A DNA stretch of 64,000 bases from Heliocybe sulcata (GCA_004369045.1 ML213506.1:186001-250000), one strand, 5' to 3'. Positions 43,129 to 55,974 are shown, counted from the first letter of the stretch. Made by a program: numbers and translations. Notes: generated by a model not told the origin, from the letters alone.

Positions 43129-46042
43129 TTAATTCTCTGTGAAGAAACTCAACAAGCCTTCCAGATCCTCTAAGTTGGTCCCCTCTCCGTCGCGGCCGAC
43201 GTTCTTGGTCTGCAGCCGCACCTTCATAAGTTCATCCCAGAACAGTGTAGGTGCTCTCTCGCCCTTGCGCAGGAAGCTCTTGATATGGGCTAGCCAGTGC
43301 TTCACCAGCCGGAAGTGAATCTCCGAGTCGAGATGGCTCGCTCCACCCCGGAATGGCGGCAGACCTTCCTGGTACGCGAGTATAGACACCTGCGCGAGCC
43401 AGTAGTATGGCAGGACGTTGACGATGAAGGGCGGTTCCTCGTCGGGATCTTCTGCCTTGGGCGTGTCGGGACTGTTCAGCCAGCTCTGAAGCCAGTTGTG
43501 TAGCCAATGCTGGAGGGAGAAGATCTCTTGCGAGACAGAAGGCTCAACAGCTTTGTGACCGTTGGAGTCCCTGTCGGCGGGTGAAGGGTTGTCCATGCCG
43601 ATGGCATAGATATCTCGGAGGATGGTGTGAATGATGACGAGGTGCGCGAAGGGAGAGAGAGCAGGGAGGTCGTTGGGTACGCGGAATTCGCGCAGGGCGC
43701 TGTGGACTTGCAATAGGCTGACCCCGGTAAGTCGCGCTTCTATCGTGGATCCGTATGGCGAAGCTGCGCAAAGCGTCATACTCCATTCATTCGCATTGTT
43801 GGCCTTCCAGAGAGCATCTTCGCAGGGCAGCTTGAGAGCGAGCTCCGACAAGAGGAATGACGGGCGGATGGCGAAATAGAGAGCATGGCAGCAATCATGA
43901 AGGTAGGACAATAGCAGTGCCCTGAATACGCCAATAAGTCATCTCCAGGAGTCGCATTTGCCAAGGTAGACATACCGTTTTGCAGTCTCGTGAAGCCCCC
44001 ATTCGCGCCATGCCTGGTCGGTCGACGTAGCGTCCACCATAGCAGGCGGTGTCCACGAGGTGTTCTTAGGGATCAGTCCACATCGGCGTATCATCATTAC
44101 AAGCATCCCATGGTAAATGTTGGACGCTGCCCTCTGACTCGCTTTCTGATGGAACAAGCCGATCGTCTGCAGCAAGGACACTGCCAAGATCAAGTGTATT
44201 TGATCGGTGGTACTTCTTGGTTCCCGTGCCTGAAAATCCACAAAACCATCAACGACTGCGCGCGCGGTGGGTATAGATGACTCACGAATTCCTGAAGCAG
44301 CACCTCCCGAGACTCGTCCAATACTTTTGTGACGAAACAAGCAGCTTTGCGAGTCTTGACGTACAGCGCGCCGCACGCATGCATCGCGTTAATCAGGACA
44401 GCGGGCTTGCCTTCCATTCTCCACGTCGGGCCGTGAATGATCGGCATCTGCGTTAGGAAAGCTGTGAAGAATAGGTACACTGCGATCGTGGCATCGGTCA
44501 GGATCAGGACCCGGTCAGGAACAGGAAATGTACGCACGGTAATGCTGCAGGTCTTCCGGTGTAGGCTCGTTGTCGGCTGCTCTCCTCTCTGCGAAGGACT
44601 CGGATATAGGCGCGGGCGACTGGAATGGCGACTGGAACGGCGACTGCACGTCGACTGACAGAGTCGGGAAGGGGAACTGCGGATCTCTGCCTGGCCCTGC
44701 CCTCGTATCCTGCCAGGCTAACGCGTCCACCCCCATAGGGTCGTCGACCGTCATGGACGACGAGGAGGCAAAGAGGTTCGCAAAGAATGGCTGGAACACA
44801 TTGGGCCCGACGTCCATGCGGTTCGGGCTGCCATGCAATCCCAGGGCATCCAGTTCGGAGGAGAAGAGGAGATTGAAGTCGGTGTGCGGGGACCCTGAGG
44901 GCGGCGTTGATGCGGCGGAAGACTGGGGAGTGTAGTCGAGCCTCGAGGTATGTGGAGAGCTGAATGTGGAGGAGCTGATGATGGAAGATGTATCAGACAG
45001 CGTAGGCCGATGGTGCATCGGACCCGAGTCGGGGGAGGAATCGGTGAGGAAGGCGTTCACGAGCGCTGCTGCTGACCCTGGGGACGGTAGCGACATATTA
45101 CTAGGGGTGACCGTATCCGATACAGTCTTCTGCAGTGGCATCGTAAGCAGGGCTGGCGTCCCAGCGGCCGATGATATCGGAGTGCCAGTATGTGACGGCA
45201 CGAGATTGCCACCCTCCACTAGGGACAAGGCTGGGAACGTATTGGCCAGGTACTCCGAGCTCGTCGAGGGTTCTCCGGGGGTAGGGCTGGGAGCCCTGGA
45301 TGCCGGGGGTAACGAATCTTCAGAGGTACGGCGTGACTGCGGAGAGACCCTCCGTGATGGCGGACCACCGACGTAGATGCAGTCTTTGCCGCGATTCTTG
45401 CATTTCGTGCAGGGATATTGAAGATCGCATTTGACCTTGGATTCCGCGCAGGCTTGGCATGATTTTCGTCGGGTGCGCTGGGCAGTATTGCTGAAAGCCG
45501 TATAATGTCAGTCCATTGTTCGTTGGGATGGTCCATGCGCAGTTCCGCGGGCGGTGCGCCGTAATGGCGCTCGCGAATGGACCTCCCTTCCAAGGCAATG
45601 GGACTTACGGGTCGCCGCAGCCTTTCTTATGGCGTGTCAACAGGTCGCTCCGAGTGAATTGCGAGCTACAGGTCTAGAGAGAGATAGTCAGTCTGGATTG
45701 ACCGAGGATGAATATCGATGGCACCCACATCACAGCGATGTAATCTCTCGTTGGAGTCTGATAATGAAGGTTAGCAGAAATTAGGAAGAGGAGCCGAATA
45801 AGCTCACGCGTCCTCATGTGGCGATTGAGGTGGGTGGTACGGGTGAACCTTGCGGGACAGAGAGGACACTGCTTCGTCTGGGGAAGCGAGGGCATGTTGC
45901 CTCGATGCGAACGCATCCTGGAGACTGTTCCATCTTTCTTGAATTCTATTATGGCGGAGGTGCTGCTGGAGGCGATGGAAGAGGACAAAGCCGGGGAGGA
46001 GGGCTTTCCTTCGAGTTCAAGTGGTGCTTCGGAGGCAGACAT
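43129..46042 (-). CDS. transcription factor with C2H2, C2HC and Zn2Cys6 fingers plus fungal-TF domain
   Basis: Minus-strand exons 45808-46042, 45729-45757, 45609-45673, 44538-45490, 44286-44479, 43976-44229 and 43129-43921 join in phase to 840 residues. Finger 1 is C2H2 (Cys59, Cys62, His75, His79; QCPLCPARFTRTTHLNRHM). Finger 2 ends in cysteine, C2HC (Cys87, Cys90, His103, Cys107). A Zn2Cys6 cluster follows (Cys121 to Cys147: CQACAESKVKC, CTKCKNRGKDC). After a long Ser/Pro-rich linker, residues about 420-840 resemble the fungal-specific TF regulatory domain (SVSLLQTIGLFHQKASQRAA, GMLVMMIRRCGL, WREWGLHETAKR). Factors with this finger order occur in ascomycetes and basidiomycetes and are nuclear regulators of metabolism. 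Exon 2 is only 29 nt. Target genes cannot be inferred; GH79 next door is a possible but untested target. Confidence 0.87.
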
Positions 46043-46641
46043 ACCTACAGACTAGTGGGACGGCACCAAATAGAGGGTTGCCTTATGTACTTAGTGGCAC
46101 CAAGCGCGCTCGAAAGGTATGTAAGGATCTCGATGTGATGGTCGGAAGATGTTGCGTTTGATGGTTCCTACGTATACTGGTTTGACCGGGAATCGAACCG
46201 ACGCGCCACGAGTCAGAGCGTAGCCGACCTGATGCTTCCGCGGGACCATCGGCAAGCCGCGAGACTGGCACGGAGACGCATTGATGGCCGGTCATTTACT
46301 CATAGGGGTGCATCCGGCAGTTGCATGCCACATTCATCACACTGTAGATCAATACCATTATCGCCGTGCGCCTTTGCATTCGTGTTCGAGCCACTAGCCG
46401 ACGCAGCATACCGCCGACGAACCCGCTGATTGTCCCAAAGCCCCAATAGCAAAGCGAGCAGCGTGCGCCCCGGTGTGTAAATTGAAAACAGAAAATGCTT
46501 CAGAAGCATTTTCAGACGAGCTCTTATCGCACCTAGGTAGGCGGCCCTGACAGTCGTTTGCGCAGGAACCAGACGATTGGATGGTACGATATCCGATGCC
46601 CAGGCTGGGTCCCGCGGGGCCCGGCACACCATACTCTATAG
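46043..46641. other. upstream of zinc-finger gene and 3' of GH79 gene
   Basis: No gene supported. A pol III B-box-like GGTTCGATTCC lies on the minus strand at 46189-46199, but no tRNA fold is formed. Confidence 0.5.
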
Positions 46642-48432
46642 TTACAAGTACACAATCAACGCTTCTGAAGCCTTCACAGAGACCGAAATAGATCCTCCTT
46701 CAATGCTGATTTTCTCTGTGTTCTGCGTTCCCGTGAGTTGACAGGCAGCATCAAATTGCACACCGCCTATGGTGACGTTTGCACCCTGATCCACACGCGC
46801 AGTCGCGCTCGGCGCGGTTAATCGCTTGACGTGTACGCTTCCTGACGCGTTCATAATGCCGGGTATGAAGACCGCTGCACTGCTTCTCGAGCCTGTGCCA
46901 TTGTAGTAGTCAGAGTTGTAGACGAGGAGGCGCGTCGGCGCGCCTGTGTCGGCGTAGGCGGCGTAAACAGCAGTCAAACCGGTGCCATTATCGAGCATCG
47001 CCAACCGAGCGCTGTTATCCCCGAGGAAGTCGGAGACAAACGCCGCCCCGTAGAACGGGGTACCGACTGCAGACCGACCCCAAAAACAGTATTGCTACGG
47101 TAGTCGTCAATACTTCCGCGGGCGCCAGAAGTGAACGCCACCTACGCAATTCCCGATTGTCCCTTGATGGAAGTAGAGTCGGTCAACGTTATTCAGCAGG
47201 CCTTGCAGGACATAATCCATGACCCAGAGGGCGGCCCCGAATGTGGGACTGATTCCACCACCCCCGCAAGTCGCTACACACAGAGGTCAGTTAGCCAGAT
47301 CGCGGAAGAAGTCATTGTTAACGCGAACCTGAGTTGGTTTCCCCGAGGAAGTATTTCTTTCCAGCACCGTGCGCTGCAGCCGCATCAGATCCGTATTGGC
47401 TCGTATAGGTTACTATTTCACTGAGTAGCCAATCGGCGTTATCGTGAGTGCGCCCGCGGGAAAGGGTGATCATGGACTTACGAGTGGTTCATCAGCGAGG
47501 GAAGGTCCGTACTCGCTCCTCCACAGGCTGACTGGGGGTAGGAATGCCCGGAAAAGGTCTTGACATAGCTGATCGCACTTGACAGGATGGGAATCAGTCC
47601 GCGCGTACTCCATTCCGGATATGACAGGTATACGGCGCCCTGGAACAGGTCCCCGACCTTGATTACGGATCAGGGACGATTTATATGATTTTAGGATGAT
47701 CCGTGTGCTTACCGATGGCGCCATGCTCGTAAACCAGGCTCGTTGACTCTGACCATCGACAGACGGGCTCCAGGTAGAACCGGCAGGGACAATCGGGCTG
47801 CTCTGGCTATACACTAGAAACAATCCAACAAACCCGATTTTCAGCATATGCATCAGCGTACCAGTGGCATCTGTTCATCTTACAGTCGGGCTCATTCCCG
47901 AGCTCCATGGCGTAGAGGTTCTCCATGATGGCATTGGCATGCTCGGCAGCTGCCAAAGAGTTTGTTAGATTGTTCAATTGGCGGTTCAGCCCGACCGTAA
48001 CATCGCCTTTCAACTTGGAGGCGAGCGTGAAGAATGAGGGTCCGTATGTGAGAGACGCCGGTGCATCAGATGGATCCGCCACAGTGTAATTAACCGCGCT
48101 CTGGAGAGATGGGTCGTAGATGGCGCGATCTCTGCGCGTCAAGATAGACTTTAGCTATTCAATTAGTCCGGGGGTTGTGAGGCGTACTGCGTTGTGCCAC
48201 CGATTCTAATCGCGGGCGGAGCTCCTCGTAGAGACCCGATATAGTCAAGACAGTTGGTTGTGGCGGTCAACTGGGTATAGTCGGGAAATGCAAAAAACTC
48301 CAGAGATACGCTCAGTGCAGCCGGATCGACGTTAACTGCGGTTGACGGTGGCGCTCTTGGCACCGTGATTGTGATTGCAGCGCTAAGTGAGCATACCACC
48401 CCGAGAAAGCCGACTGTCAGGATGGCGCGCAT
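46642..48432 (-). CDS. secreted GH79 family glycosidase (beta-glucuronidase-like)
   Basis: Minus-strand exons 48188-48432, 47884-48131, 47713-47813, 47482-47657, 47329-47420, 47146-47273 and 46642-47094 join in phase to 480 residues. A signal peptide starts it (MRAILTVGFLGVVCSLSAA). Family landmarks: RIGGTTQDRAIYDP; the general acid/base Glu162 in LYAMELGNEPDLYSQSSP; VKTFSGHSYPQSAC; and the nucleophile Glu284 in KKYFLGETNS. The C-terminal beta domain begins around QYCFWGRSAVGTPFYGAAF and ends with VSVKASEALIVYL. GH79 enzymes of basidiomycetes release (4-O-methyl-)glucuronic acid from plant or fungal glycans outside the cell. Both catalytic glutamates are present, so activity is expected. Several Asn-x-Ser/Thr sites fit secretion. 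Confidence 0.88.
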
Positions 48433-49929
48433 GTCGAGCTAGGCTTTCGCAGAGGTTTCAAAGCAGAGAAGCATGTAGCAGCACTTATGTGCATCGTCCG
48501 AGCAGTCATGGGGAGTCAATGCGGGCCGTCATCGTGAGCAGCGTCTATTACTGGCACTGGTGTAAGCATCCCATGCTTGAAATCCATGTGGTCGGCGGCA
48601 CGTACCATAGCGGTCCGACGAGGAAGCTTTCATTGTTGAGCATGCTCTTCAGGTATAGTGTTTTCGAGAGGAATGGATGGAGTGGCTGCTCATCAGATGA
48701 CCAGTGCGTGAGTTCCGGTGGCGGCTGCAGGTCCGGAAGACGTACTGCAGGTATAATTGGCGTGTGACCCGTCGGACTCGCATTCTCTTGGACACACAGT
48801 TCATTATCCTGCCGCGGTTTCTACCGCAGGGTCAAGTCAAAGCCACAGGCGGCCTAATCCAAATGGACCTGGTTAGACAGGACGATGGTTCTTTTCCCAC
48901 AATTGATCCCGTCTTACCCTTTCAGCCTGATAACAAATAGTAGCCACAAATAGTACCTGGTAAGCATCCAGGCTGTTCGACAGTCAATTCCTCTTTCTCC
49001 TCGTCAATACGATAGGGCAGCTCTTGCTGTAGTCTCTAGGTATGCGCATCCCGGATAGCCATGTTGCACGATATCGTGACGTGGTTACTTGATCAATGGG
49101 CCTTGGAGTTACAATGGCTCCCGTCATTTCTCATATATATTGCAGATTGATCGCTTAGAGTCTCCTTGATGCTTTTTATCCCCGTACACGTCGGACTGAG
49201 ATCGGTGAGAGGCCATTCCACGTAAATGCGCATGATCCCTTCTTTCGGCCGTCCGCGTCAGTGGTGGAATTAGGTACATCCAGTCCAAGTGGCTCTCCTT
49301 ATCGCAAATAACAAACAATTGAATTTGCTGCAGCTGATCATCGTCGCGCGGGACGCTACTCACTGTGGTGTGAGATAATGATAATGAGCGGAGTTACGTA
49401 AGGCATTTCAAACCTCGAACGTGGCGTCGTCTGTGGCTGCAGCATGAAAGGCTCTCTGTTGGTCGGTTCCCGGTGACAGAGATCCCTAAAGATCATTAAA
49501 AACACGAGATTAATAATGGTATTATAGCAGTAAATATACTTGGCAAGTAAATGTGAGTGCTGTACCTCTAGAGCTCAATAGGATGGCCGGGACCTGTATC
49601 AGCATTTTAGATTCAAGAATCACCTATATATTCAGACCTCTCTATGAAAATGTTTTCCATACTGTTAGGCTCAAATTTAAGCTATATAAGATGGCAAACA
49701 GCACTTGTCAGTAGATTGCCTAAGCCTTCTCCCTGCTTGGTGACACCCAGAGGTCGGAGATTAAATCGGACGCTCGACGGCAAATCCCGGAGATGTGGCG
49801 GGAGATAGAAATGCAGCCTTGTAGCGGACCAGGCTATATTGCATGCTATACATGTACCTATAAATCTTCTAAAATGCAGTTCATTAGATGGTGCAAATTT
49901 TTATACCACTTGATGCTGAGCGTATGGCT

Positions 49930-49992
49930 GCAGCAGAGCGCCCGGATAATGAGCGGGGTTCAAACCCGGCCAGATACTGAGCGGGGTTTGAA
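49930..49992 (+). repeat. tRNA-like or SINE-like relic with inverted repeat
   Basis: A D-arm-like TGGCTGCAGCAGAGCGC is followed by a B-box-like GGTTCAAACCC at 49957-49967. TTCAAACCC (49959-49967) pairs with GGGTTTGAA (49984-49992), and TGAGCGGGGTT is directly repeated 28 bases apart (49950 and 49978). The variable loop and acceptor stem are missing, so it is not a functional tRNA gene. Confidence 0.25.
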
Positions 49993-50127
49993 TTGAGCCG
50001 CCACATGAAATATCCGGCCATAGGCCGGGAAGAAAAATCGAATAAATTACCGGATGGTACATAGTGCATTATACAGTTGCTAGACTTCAGATTGGATTGT
50101 CAAAAGGGCTCTTAGAGTCAACCCCGA

Positions 50128-50168
50128 TCTTTCTTTTCCTTTTTCTTTTTCTTTTCTTTTCTTTTTTC
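50128..50168 (+). repeat. polypyrimidine low-complexity tract
   Basis: Forty-one consecutive C/T bases, mostly CTTTT units, on the plus strand. Confidence 0.8.
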
Positions 50169-52108
50169 ACATCTTAGTCATTATCGTGCCGTTTTCTATC
50201 GCAAGGCCCCGGTCGATACTTCCTGTGCCGGAACTTACCGAGTTAAACGCTAGGCGTCATGCAGATCACAACGGCGGCTGTAGTCGCGAGATCGGCACCC
50301 GCAAGCTCACTAGTCACTTCTTGGTGTGCGCATAGCGGTGTACCTACTCCTACTACAGAATCCACAGATAGGTATTCCGCGATCTCGGATGCATCGTCAC
50401 AAACAGGATTCTGTCTTTCGAAGCCAGAGCGCATTCTCTTCCGACTACAAATCAACCGCACTGACTTCCTCCTGATCACTGCCGGGGCTTTATGGAGCTC
50501 TAGATGGCGAAACAAGGCCATGGAGTTGAAGAAGAGTCTTCGGCGACTGCGAAGGTAGCGACTACCCTCACGGTACCCTGCATTACCTGCAACGCCTAGG
50601 GACGCGTTTCGCCCCTGCCTCGCAGAGACGTCTCCGGGAGCGAAACAACTCGTCGATCTTTCGTCATTCATGCACTGCCTGAAGGCATGAATATTTCTAT
50701 ATCGAGGCATCTATGGCTACCATCCGATGCAATTGTCCCAGGAAGGTCTGCGCCGATCCATTCCAGCTCGTGTACGCATACTGGCAGACACGCCCTCGAG
50801 GTTAGCACCGTTCAATGGAAGTGAATTGTAATGTAAAATACAAGACGGGGCAAGGACATGTTCGGCTCTGCGGAGACCGGCTGCTAGGTCCCTGTGCCTC
50901 TGCTTCCTGATGATACCCCTGCAGATCTCGCATACGCGCACGTTGCTCTATCTCCTTCTGGTGCCTCCGCAAACGAGGCAGATTTGTTTCGTAAGTGCTA
51001 TGCTGCACTAGTGTCCGACCGCCGTCGATTTATGCTTATGTATCATCATTCCGGCGGCGCACCAGAGGCATATGGAGCTCATACTGCCAGCCTGCACTGG
51101 AGCCCTGTACCGTAGCTCCTAAATACCATGCAGGCGCCATCCGACTCCAATTGCTTCTACCTCCATGGGCCAAGGCGTAATATTTGCCGTACTGGCAGAG
51201 CGCAATCGGCTGTCCAGAGAGTCTGGTATCCAGCTACAGCAATGATTTACCTTTGCTCATATGTCGATCCTCATCAAATTGGGATGATAGGCGACCTCCA
51301 TCAATGCTTCGCGGGACAGCCGCCAACGTTTGACCTTCCTACGATCGCCAACGCCGTTTTCAAGCCCATCTTATCTCGCCTTCGCTTCTGTAGTTTCGAA
51401 CCGGTGGGGCAAACCAGTTTGCAATTGCAGAGTCACGGATGTCCTCGAGAATCATTGGCGTGACGACCGCCGTTATTCCATCGCCACGCGCATTTGTATT
51501 GCTAGAGGATCGACAAGTGGCTGTACAGGAACACCGGCATAAATGAATCGTTTGGGCCTCTGATGCACTCATATGCACGAGCAAGTCCCATCCATCGGTT
51601 TTGTCGGGGAGTACTCGTACTTCCTCCAGCTTGCACTACGGATTAACTGTCTTGGAGTCTCACGTCGACTTTCGCCTTGCTCGAGTTTGGCATATACAGA
51701 TGGCTCTGCGGCTGCGGCTTCTGCCGCGTTCAGAGGGGCCGTCGGACCGCGAGGTCGACGCACTTCGGCACTGAGAAGTGTCCAGAGCATGTTGTAGTAC
51801 TGCGCTTTTTTCTAGGACGGAGCCTTAAGCCGATTACTGGCGTGATCTTATCATTCTTAACAATTCTGTGGCGGCCTGCTTCTGCGACAGACATTGACAA
51901 ATACTTATGCACGAACACGGTTCGCGGACTTCGGACAAACGCGCAGTGTACTCCGGAGCTACGGGTAGTACTGTGGTGTTTACGTGTTATTTCTCACAGG
52001 CTTCCGTACACGGTGCTCGCGCTATGGGTCGCGTGCAGGAAACTGTTTGCTGGCAACTCTCATATTTTGTGATTCCTATCCTGCTCCCTTACCGTTTACT
52101 TAGTAGCC

Positions 52109-55100
52109 ATGTCGATGAAGGCGGTAAGTATTGTATAAATTTGTCGTGGGTCTGCTCACGGCGTGGTACAGATCGTAAAGTGTGAGATTGCGCGTTGAAC
52201 TGCATACCTCTCCCTGCACGCTAATGCATTCTGCAATGTAGCCGTTCTTTCTGGCGACTCTTTGATCCTGAGAGGGCGTCCCGGGCCTGAGGGACAAGTT
52301 CCGAAAGAGAGGTTGGCTGTGTGTCTTGCATTCGGGGACAGTCCTGACGGGCGTCAGGATCTTATATTTGGCCGACGTGGTAGCTCCCAAACCTGGCACT
52401 CAGACAAGGGAGGACGAGGTATGTCTCTTATCCTGTTGTAACGTCATAATGCACGAATCATGCCGACCGTCCCCGACAGCCCTGGGCGTTTGAATCTCGA
52501 GAATTCCTTCGCACGCATACCGTAGGCAAGGAAATCAATTTCACGTCCACCCACTCCCTACCGCCGAGCGAGCGCGACGACATTCCACGGGACATTGGAA
52601 GCGGCGACATAGGCGGCGTTGACTTGACCTCTGAGTTGCTGCGCAATGGTTGGGCTAAGCTCAAGGAGCTGAAGCGCGACCCTACTGAAGACGATCAGAA
52701 AAAGAAAGATCTCGAAAACGAAGCTAAGGCAGCTGGCAAAGGGGTCTGGAATCCTCACGGTCCTCAGGTGAGTTCTTCCGCCGCGTTTCCATGTCATTAC
52801 GGAAGAGCTTCGAACCCATTCAATTGCCGCATTCAAATACACGCAATCCCATCAGTTTTTACTGCATTAACTGTGGGGCGGACTGGCGATGCCCGGTGCT
52901 ACCCCATGGGTATACTATGACCTTCCATCAACATATACGGAGCTGTCTTCTTCCTGCGGACGTAGGTCACGTGACTGAACCCAATGATAGGCGCGCGCAG
53001 TGAACTATACTATGCCTACCGACTCTTATGGCTTTATTTCTGAATGGAAAGGCAAACCCATAGACGGTTAGAAAACCTCCTCTCAAGTGCTTTTAAAGGG
53101 CTCATACCAGTTCCTAGGTATCGTTGAACAGGTGAAGGATGGGTCTACTCTCCGGGTCCGACTGCTCATGCCGGACGGTGATCATCAATTTGTCAACGTC
53201 GCTGTGGCAGGCGTGCGTTGCGCTCGGTCCTCCACCAGCAAGCAAGGAGAGACTGCGGAGCCGTGGGGAGAAGAGGCGAGTGACTTAGGTTAACCCTCGG
53301 GCCAGATAAACTCATGTCGTTGCCGCAGGCTAAATTTTTCGTCGAGTCTCGGTTGTTACAACGCGCTGTGAAGGTCCAGTTACTATCGCTGCCGAGCATG
53401 ACAGCGACGCCCTTTCAAACAGGACCTAACGCATCAGCGCCTCCACCTGCGAGCATATTCATTGGAAATGGTTCGCCTGTCGTAGTTCCCAGCTCAGCGG
53501 GCGACAGTTAACGCTTATGATTCATCAGTGTTGCACCCCGCTGGGAATGTTGCGGAACATTTAGTAGCTGCTGGCTTAGCGCGCATCGTGGACTGGCATG
53601 CCGGCATGCTCTCTGCCTTTGGTGGTATGGAGCGCCTTCGCGCGGCTGAGAAAGTAGCAAAGGAGAAGCGCGCTTGTCTCTACGCTGCAACTGCTCCTTC
53701 CGCTAAGACAAATGGCGCAGCAGCCCCCGCTGGGAAGGGAGATTCACAGTCCTTCGAGGGTGTTGTATCACGAGTGTGGAGCGCGGATCAAATCTCCGTG
53801 ATTGACCGGGATACAGGTAAGGAGCGGAGGCTCCAGCTGAGTTCGACAAGAGGACCAAGGTGAGTGGGAAGTTGTCTTTTCCGTGTGATTGATACGATAT
53901 CCTGGATGGCAGAGTCTCGGATCCCAAGCAAGCGTACTATGCCAATGAAGCAAGGGAGTTCTTGCGTAAAAGGTTGATTGGCAAGCACGTCAAGGTTCAT
54001 ATCGACTTCATCCGTCCAAAGGAAGGCGAATTCGATGAACGCGAGTGTGCCACGATTCGCTACGGTGGTCATAATGCGTAAGACTTATCTGCTATCTGTC
54101 GGACGTCGTCTCATATGATATGCTACGTTAGGAATGTTGCCGAGCAACTGATCGAGAAAGGTCTTGCCAGCGTCGTCCGGCACAGGCAGGATGACGAGAA
54201 CCGGTCGCCGGACTATGACAAACTTATGGCGGCAGAGCAAACGTAGGTTCAGCTTCTCATCGTACCTGTATCACCCCAGCTGGACAACCCTTACTCTAGG
54301 GCGCTTACAGAAACGAGAGGTATCCATTCTGGCAAGGAGCAGCCTGCACCGAAGGCACCTTTGAACATTTCGGAAGTGCGTAGCCTTTCTCTATGGTGCT
54401 GTATCTACTGTTAACATAGGGACTTTAAGACCAGCTCTCGTGCTACACCATTCATTAACGGCTTCAAACGTCAGGGTCGTATTCCAGCGGTTGTCGACTA
54501 TGTGGCTGCAGGTTCTCGCTTCAAGTACGAGTGATCCCTTTTCCACTCAATCACATCTCATCCTTCTCATCTTCAGAATACTCTTGCCCAAAGATAACCA
54601 AGTCCTTACACTGGTTCTTGGGGGTAAGCGAGCGCAATCTCACTTCGATCTGCCTGAGTATAACTAGGTCGTCGCAGGGATCCGTGCTCCCCGCACGGCA
54701 AGAAACGCGTCTGAGAAGAGCGAGCCGTTCGGTCAGGAAGCGGCAGAGTACGCAACGAGACGCTACATGCAACGCGACGTTGAAATCGAAATCGAAACTG
54801 TCGACAAATCTGGGGGCTTCATTGGCGCTCTGTATCTGAACAAGAATGAGAACGCCGCCGTTGCCCTCGTGAAGGAAGGCTTGGCGTCCGTACACTCGTA
54901 CTCAGCGGATAGCTTGCCTTGGGCGAAGCAACTTTACGATGCCGAAGTACGACGTACTGATACGTTATCGTTTCACTGTTACCTGACCTCGCGTATTGCA
55001 GGCCGAAGCTAAGCGAGAACAGCGCGGGGTACGTGATTTCCAGTGTTGAAGGTGTCGTCGAGGATGCTTATGTTCCTGACATAGCTCTGGAAAGACTACG

Positions 55101-55974
55101 AAGAACAAGAGGCCAAGGCAGCTGAGGTCGAGCAAACCAACGGTGACGCTGGACCTCTGAAGACCGAGTACATAGACGTCATTGTCAGCGATGTTCGCAC
55201 GACGAACGGTTTTGGCTTCTCTGTCCAAATCCTAAACACAGAAGGTACCCCTGATCTTCTGGCTGACATAGTAGCCTTGTTCACGCTGTCTCGCTTGTAG
55301 GAATCGCGTCGTTGGAGAAGCTGATGCGAGACTTCTCTCTACACTACCGATCATCGGCTCCTGTTCCCAGCTTCACGCCGCGATCTGGAGAGTTAGTATC
55401 AGCTAAATTCTCTGATGGATCGTGGTACCGCGCGAAAGTACGCCGGTCGTCTCCCGTCAAGAAGGAGGCTGAGGTCACGTTCATTGACTATGGCAACCAA
55501 GACACTGTCGCATTCACCAACCTCCGGCCCCTCGATCCCAAATTCAAGTCCCTGCCAGGCCAGGCTCACGATGCACGTCTCAGGTATGGCTCTGAATTCC
55601 TAGCTCGTAGGGCGGCTTTGACGCATGATCTCTATAGTTTCATCAAATTGGTGAATCCTGATAGCGAATACTATCCTGAGGCCGTGGACCGCTTCCGCCA
55701 GTTATGCGAAGGCCGAAAACTGGTAGCGAACATCGACCACAGAGAAGGTCCCCTCCTGCATCTTCGCTTGATGGATCCTACCACGAATACTGAGCCGCTG
55801 GCGAGCATCAACGCCGATCTCCTTAGGGACGGCCTGGCGTTGATAGATCGCAAAGGCTGTCACTATCTGTCATCTTACCCGACCATCGAGAAGAAGTTAA
55901 GGGAATCAATTAATTTGGCGAAGCGGGAGAGGTTGGGTATGTTCGAGTTCGGAGACGTCGAGGAGGATGAGTAA
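52109..55974 (+). CDS. Tudor-SN / SND1 (staphylococcal nuclease repeats plus Tudor), 19 exons
   Basis: Exons: 52109-52123, 52172-52181, 52242-52311, 52358-52418, 52480-52767, 52991-53066, 53118-53275, 53329-53470, 53529-53859, 53913-54077, 54132-54242, 54300-54375, 54430-54524, 54577-54623, 54678-54946, 55002-55028, 55085-55244, 55301-55583, 55638-55974. They join in phase to 906 residues, the normal SND1 length. Four SN-like repeats are followed by a Tudor domain at about 720-780 ([32 protein letters not shown]) inside a split fifth SN fold. Other landmarks: [72 protein letters not shown]1 is a cytoplasmic RNA-binding protein of stress granules and RNA decay or splicing. Exon 2 is a 10-nt microexon, and the intron after 53275 uses a GC donor. 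The 54-nt intron at 55584-55637 keeps the frame whether or not it is removed. Confidence 0.92.

Larger units (their letters stand above)
48433..52108. other. gene-poor, partly AT-rich island
   Basis: About 3.7 kb without a supportable gene. The part near 49490-49900 is clearly more AT-rich than its surroundings. It holds a tRNA-like relic with an inverted repeat (49930-49992) and a 41-base pyrimidine tract (50128-50168). This may be the remains of a decayed element, but no transposase, reverse transcriptase or terminal repeats are recognisable. Confidence 0.5.

Noticed and set aside
46189-46199. Pol III B-box-like GGTTCGATTCC on the minus strand, possible tRNA
   Set aside because: The T stem has only about three of five pairs and no matching acceptor stem or D arm can be built upstream. 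Chance, or a strongly decayed relic.
55584-55637. Reading through this in-frame 54-nt segment of SND1 as coding
   Set aside because: It has proper GT and AG ends, and removing it gives the family-conserved [16 protein letters not shown]; retained intron translation would insert 18 unrelated residues.
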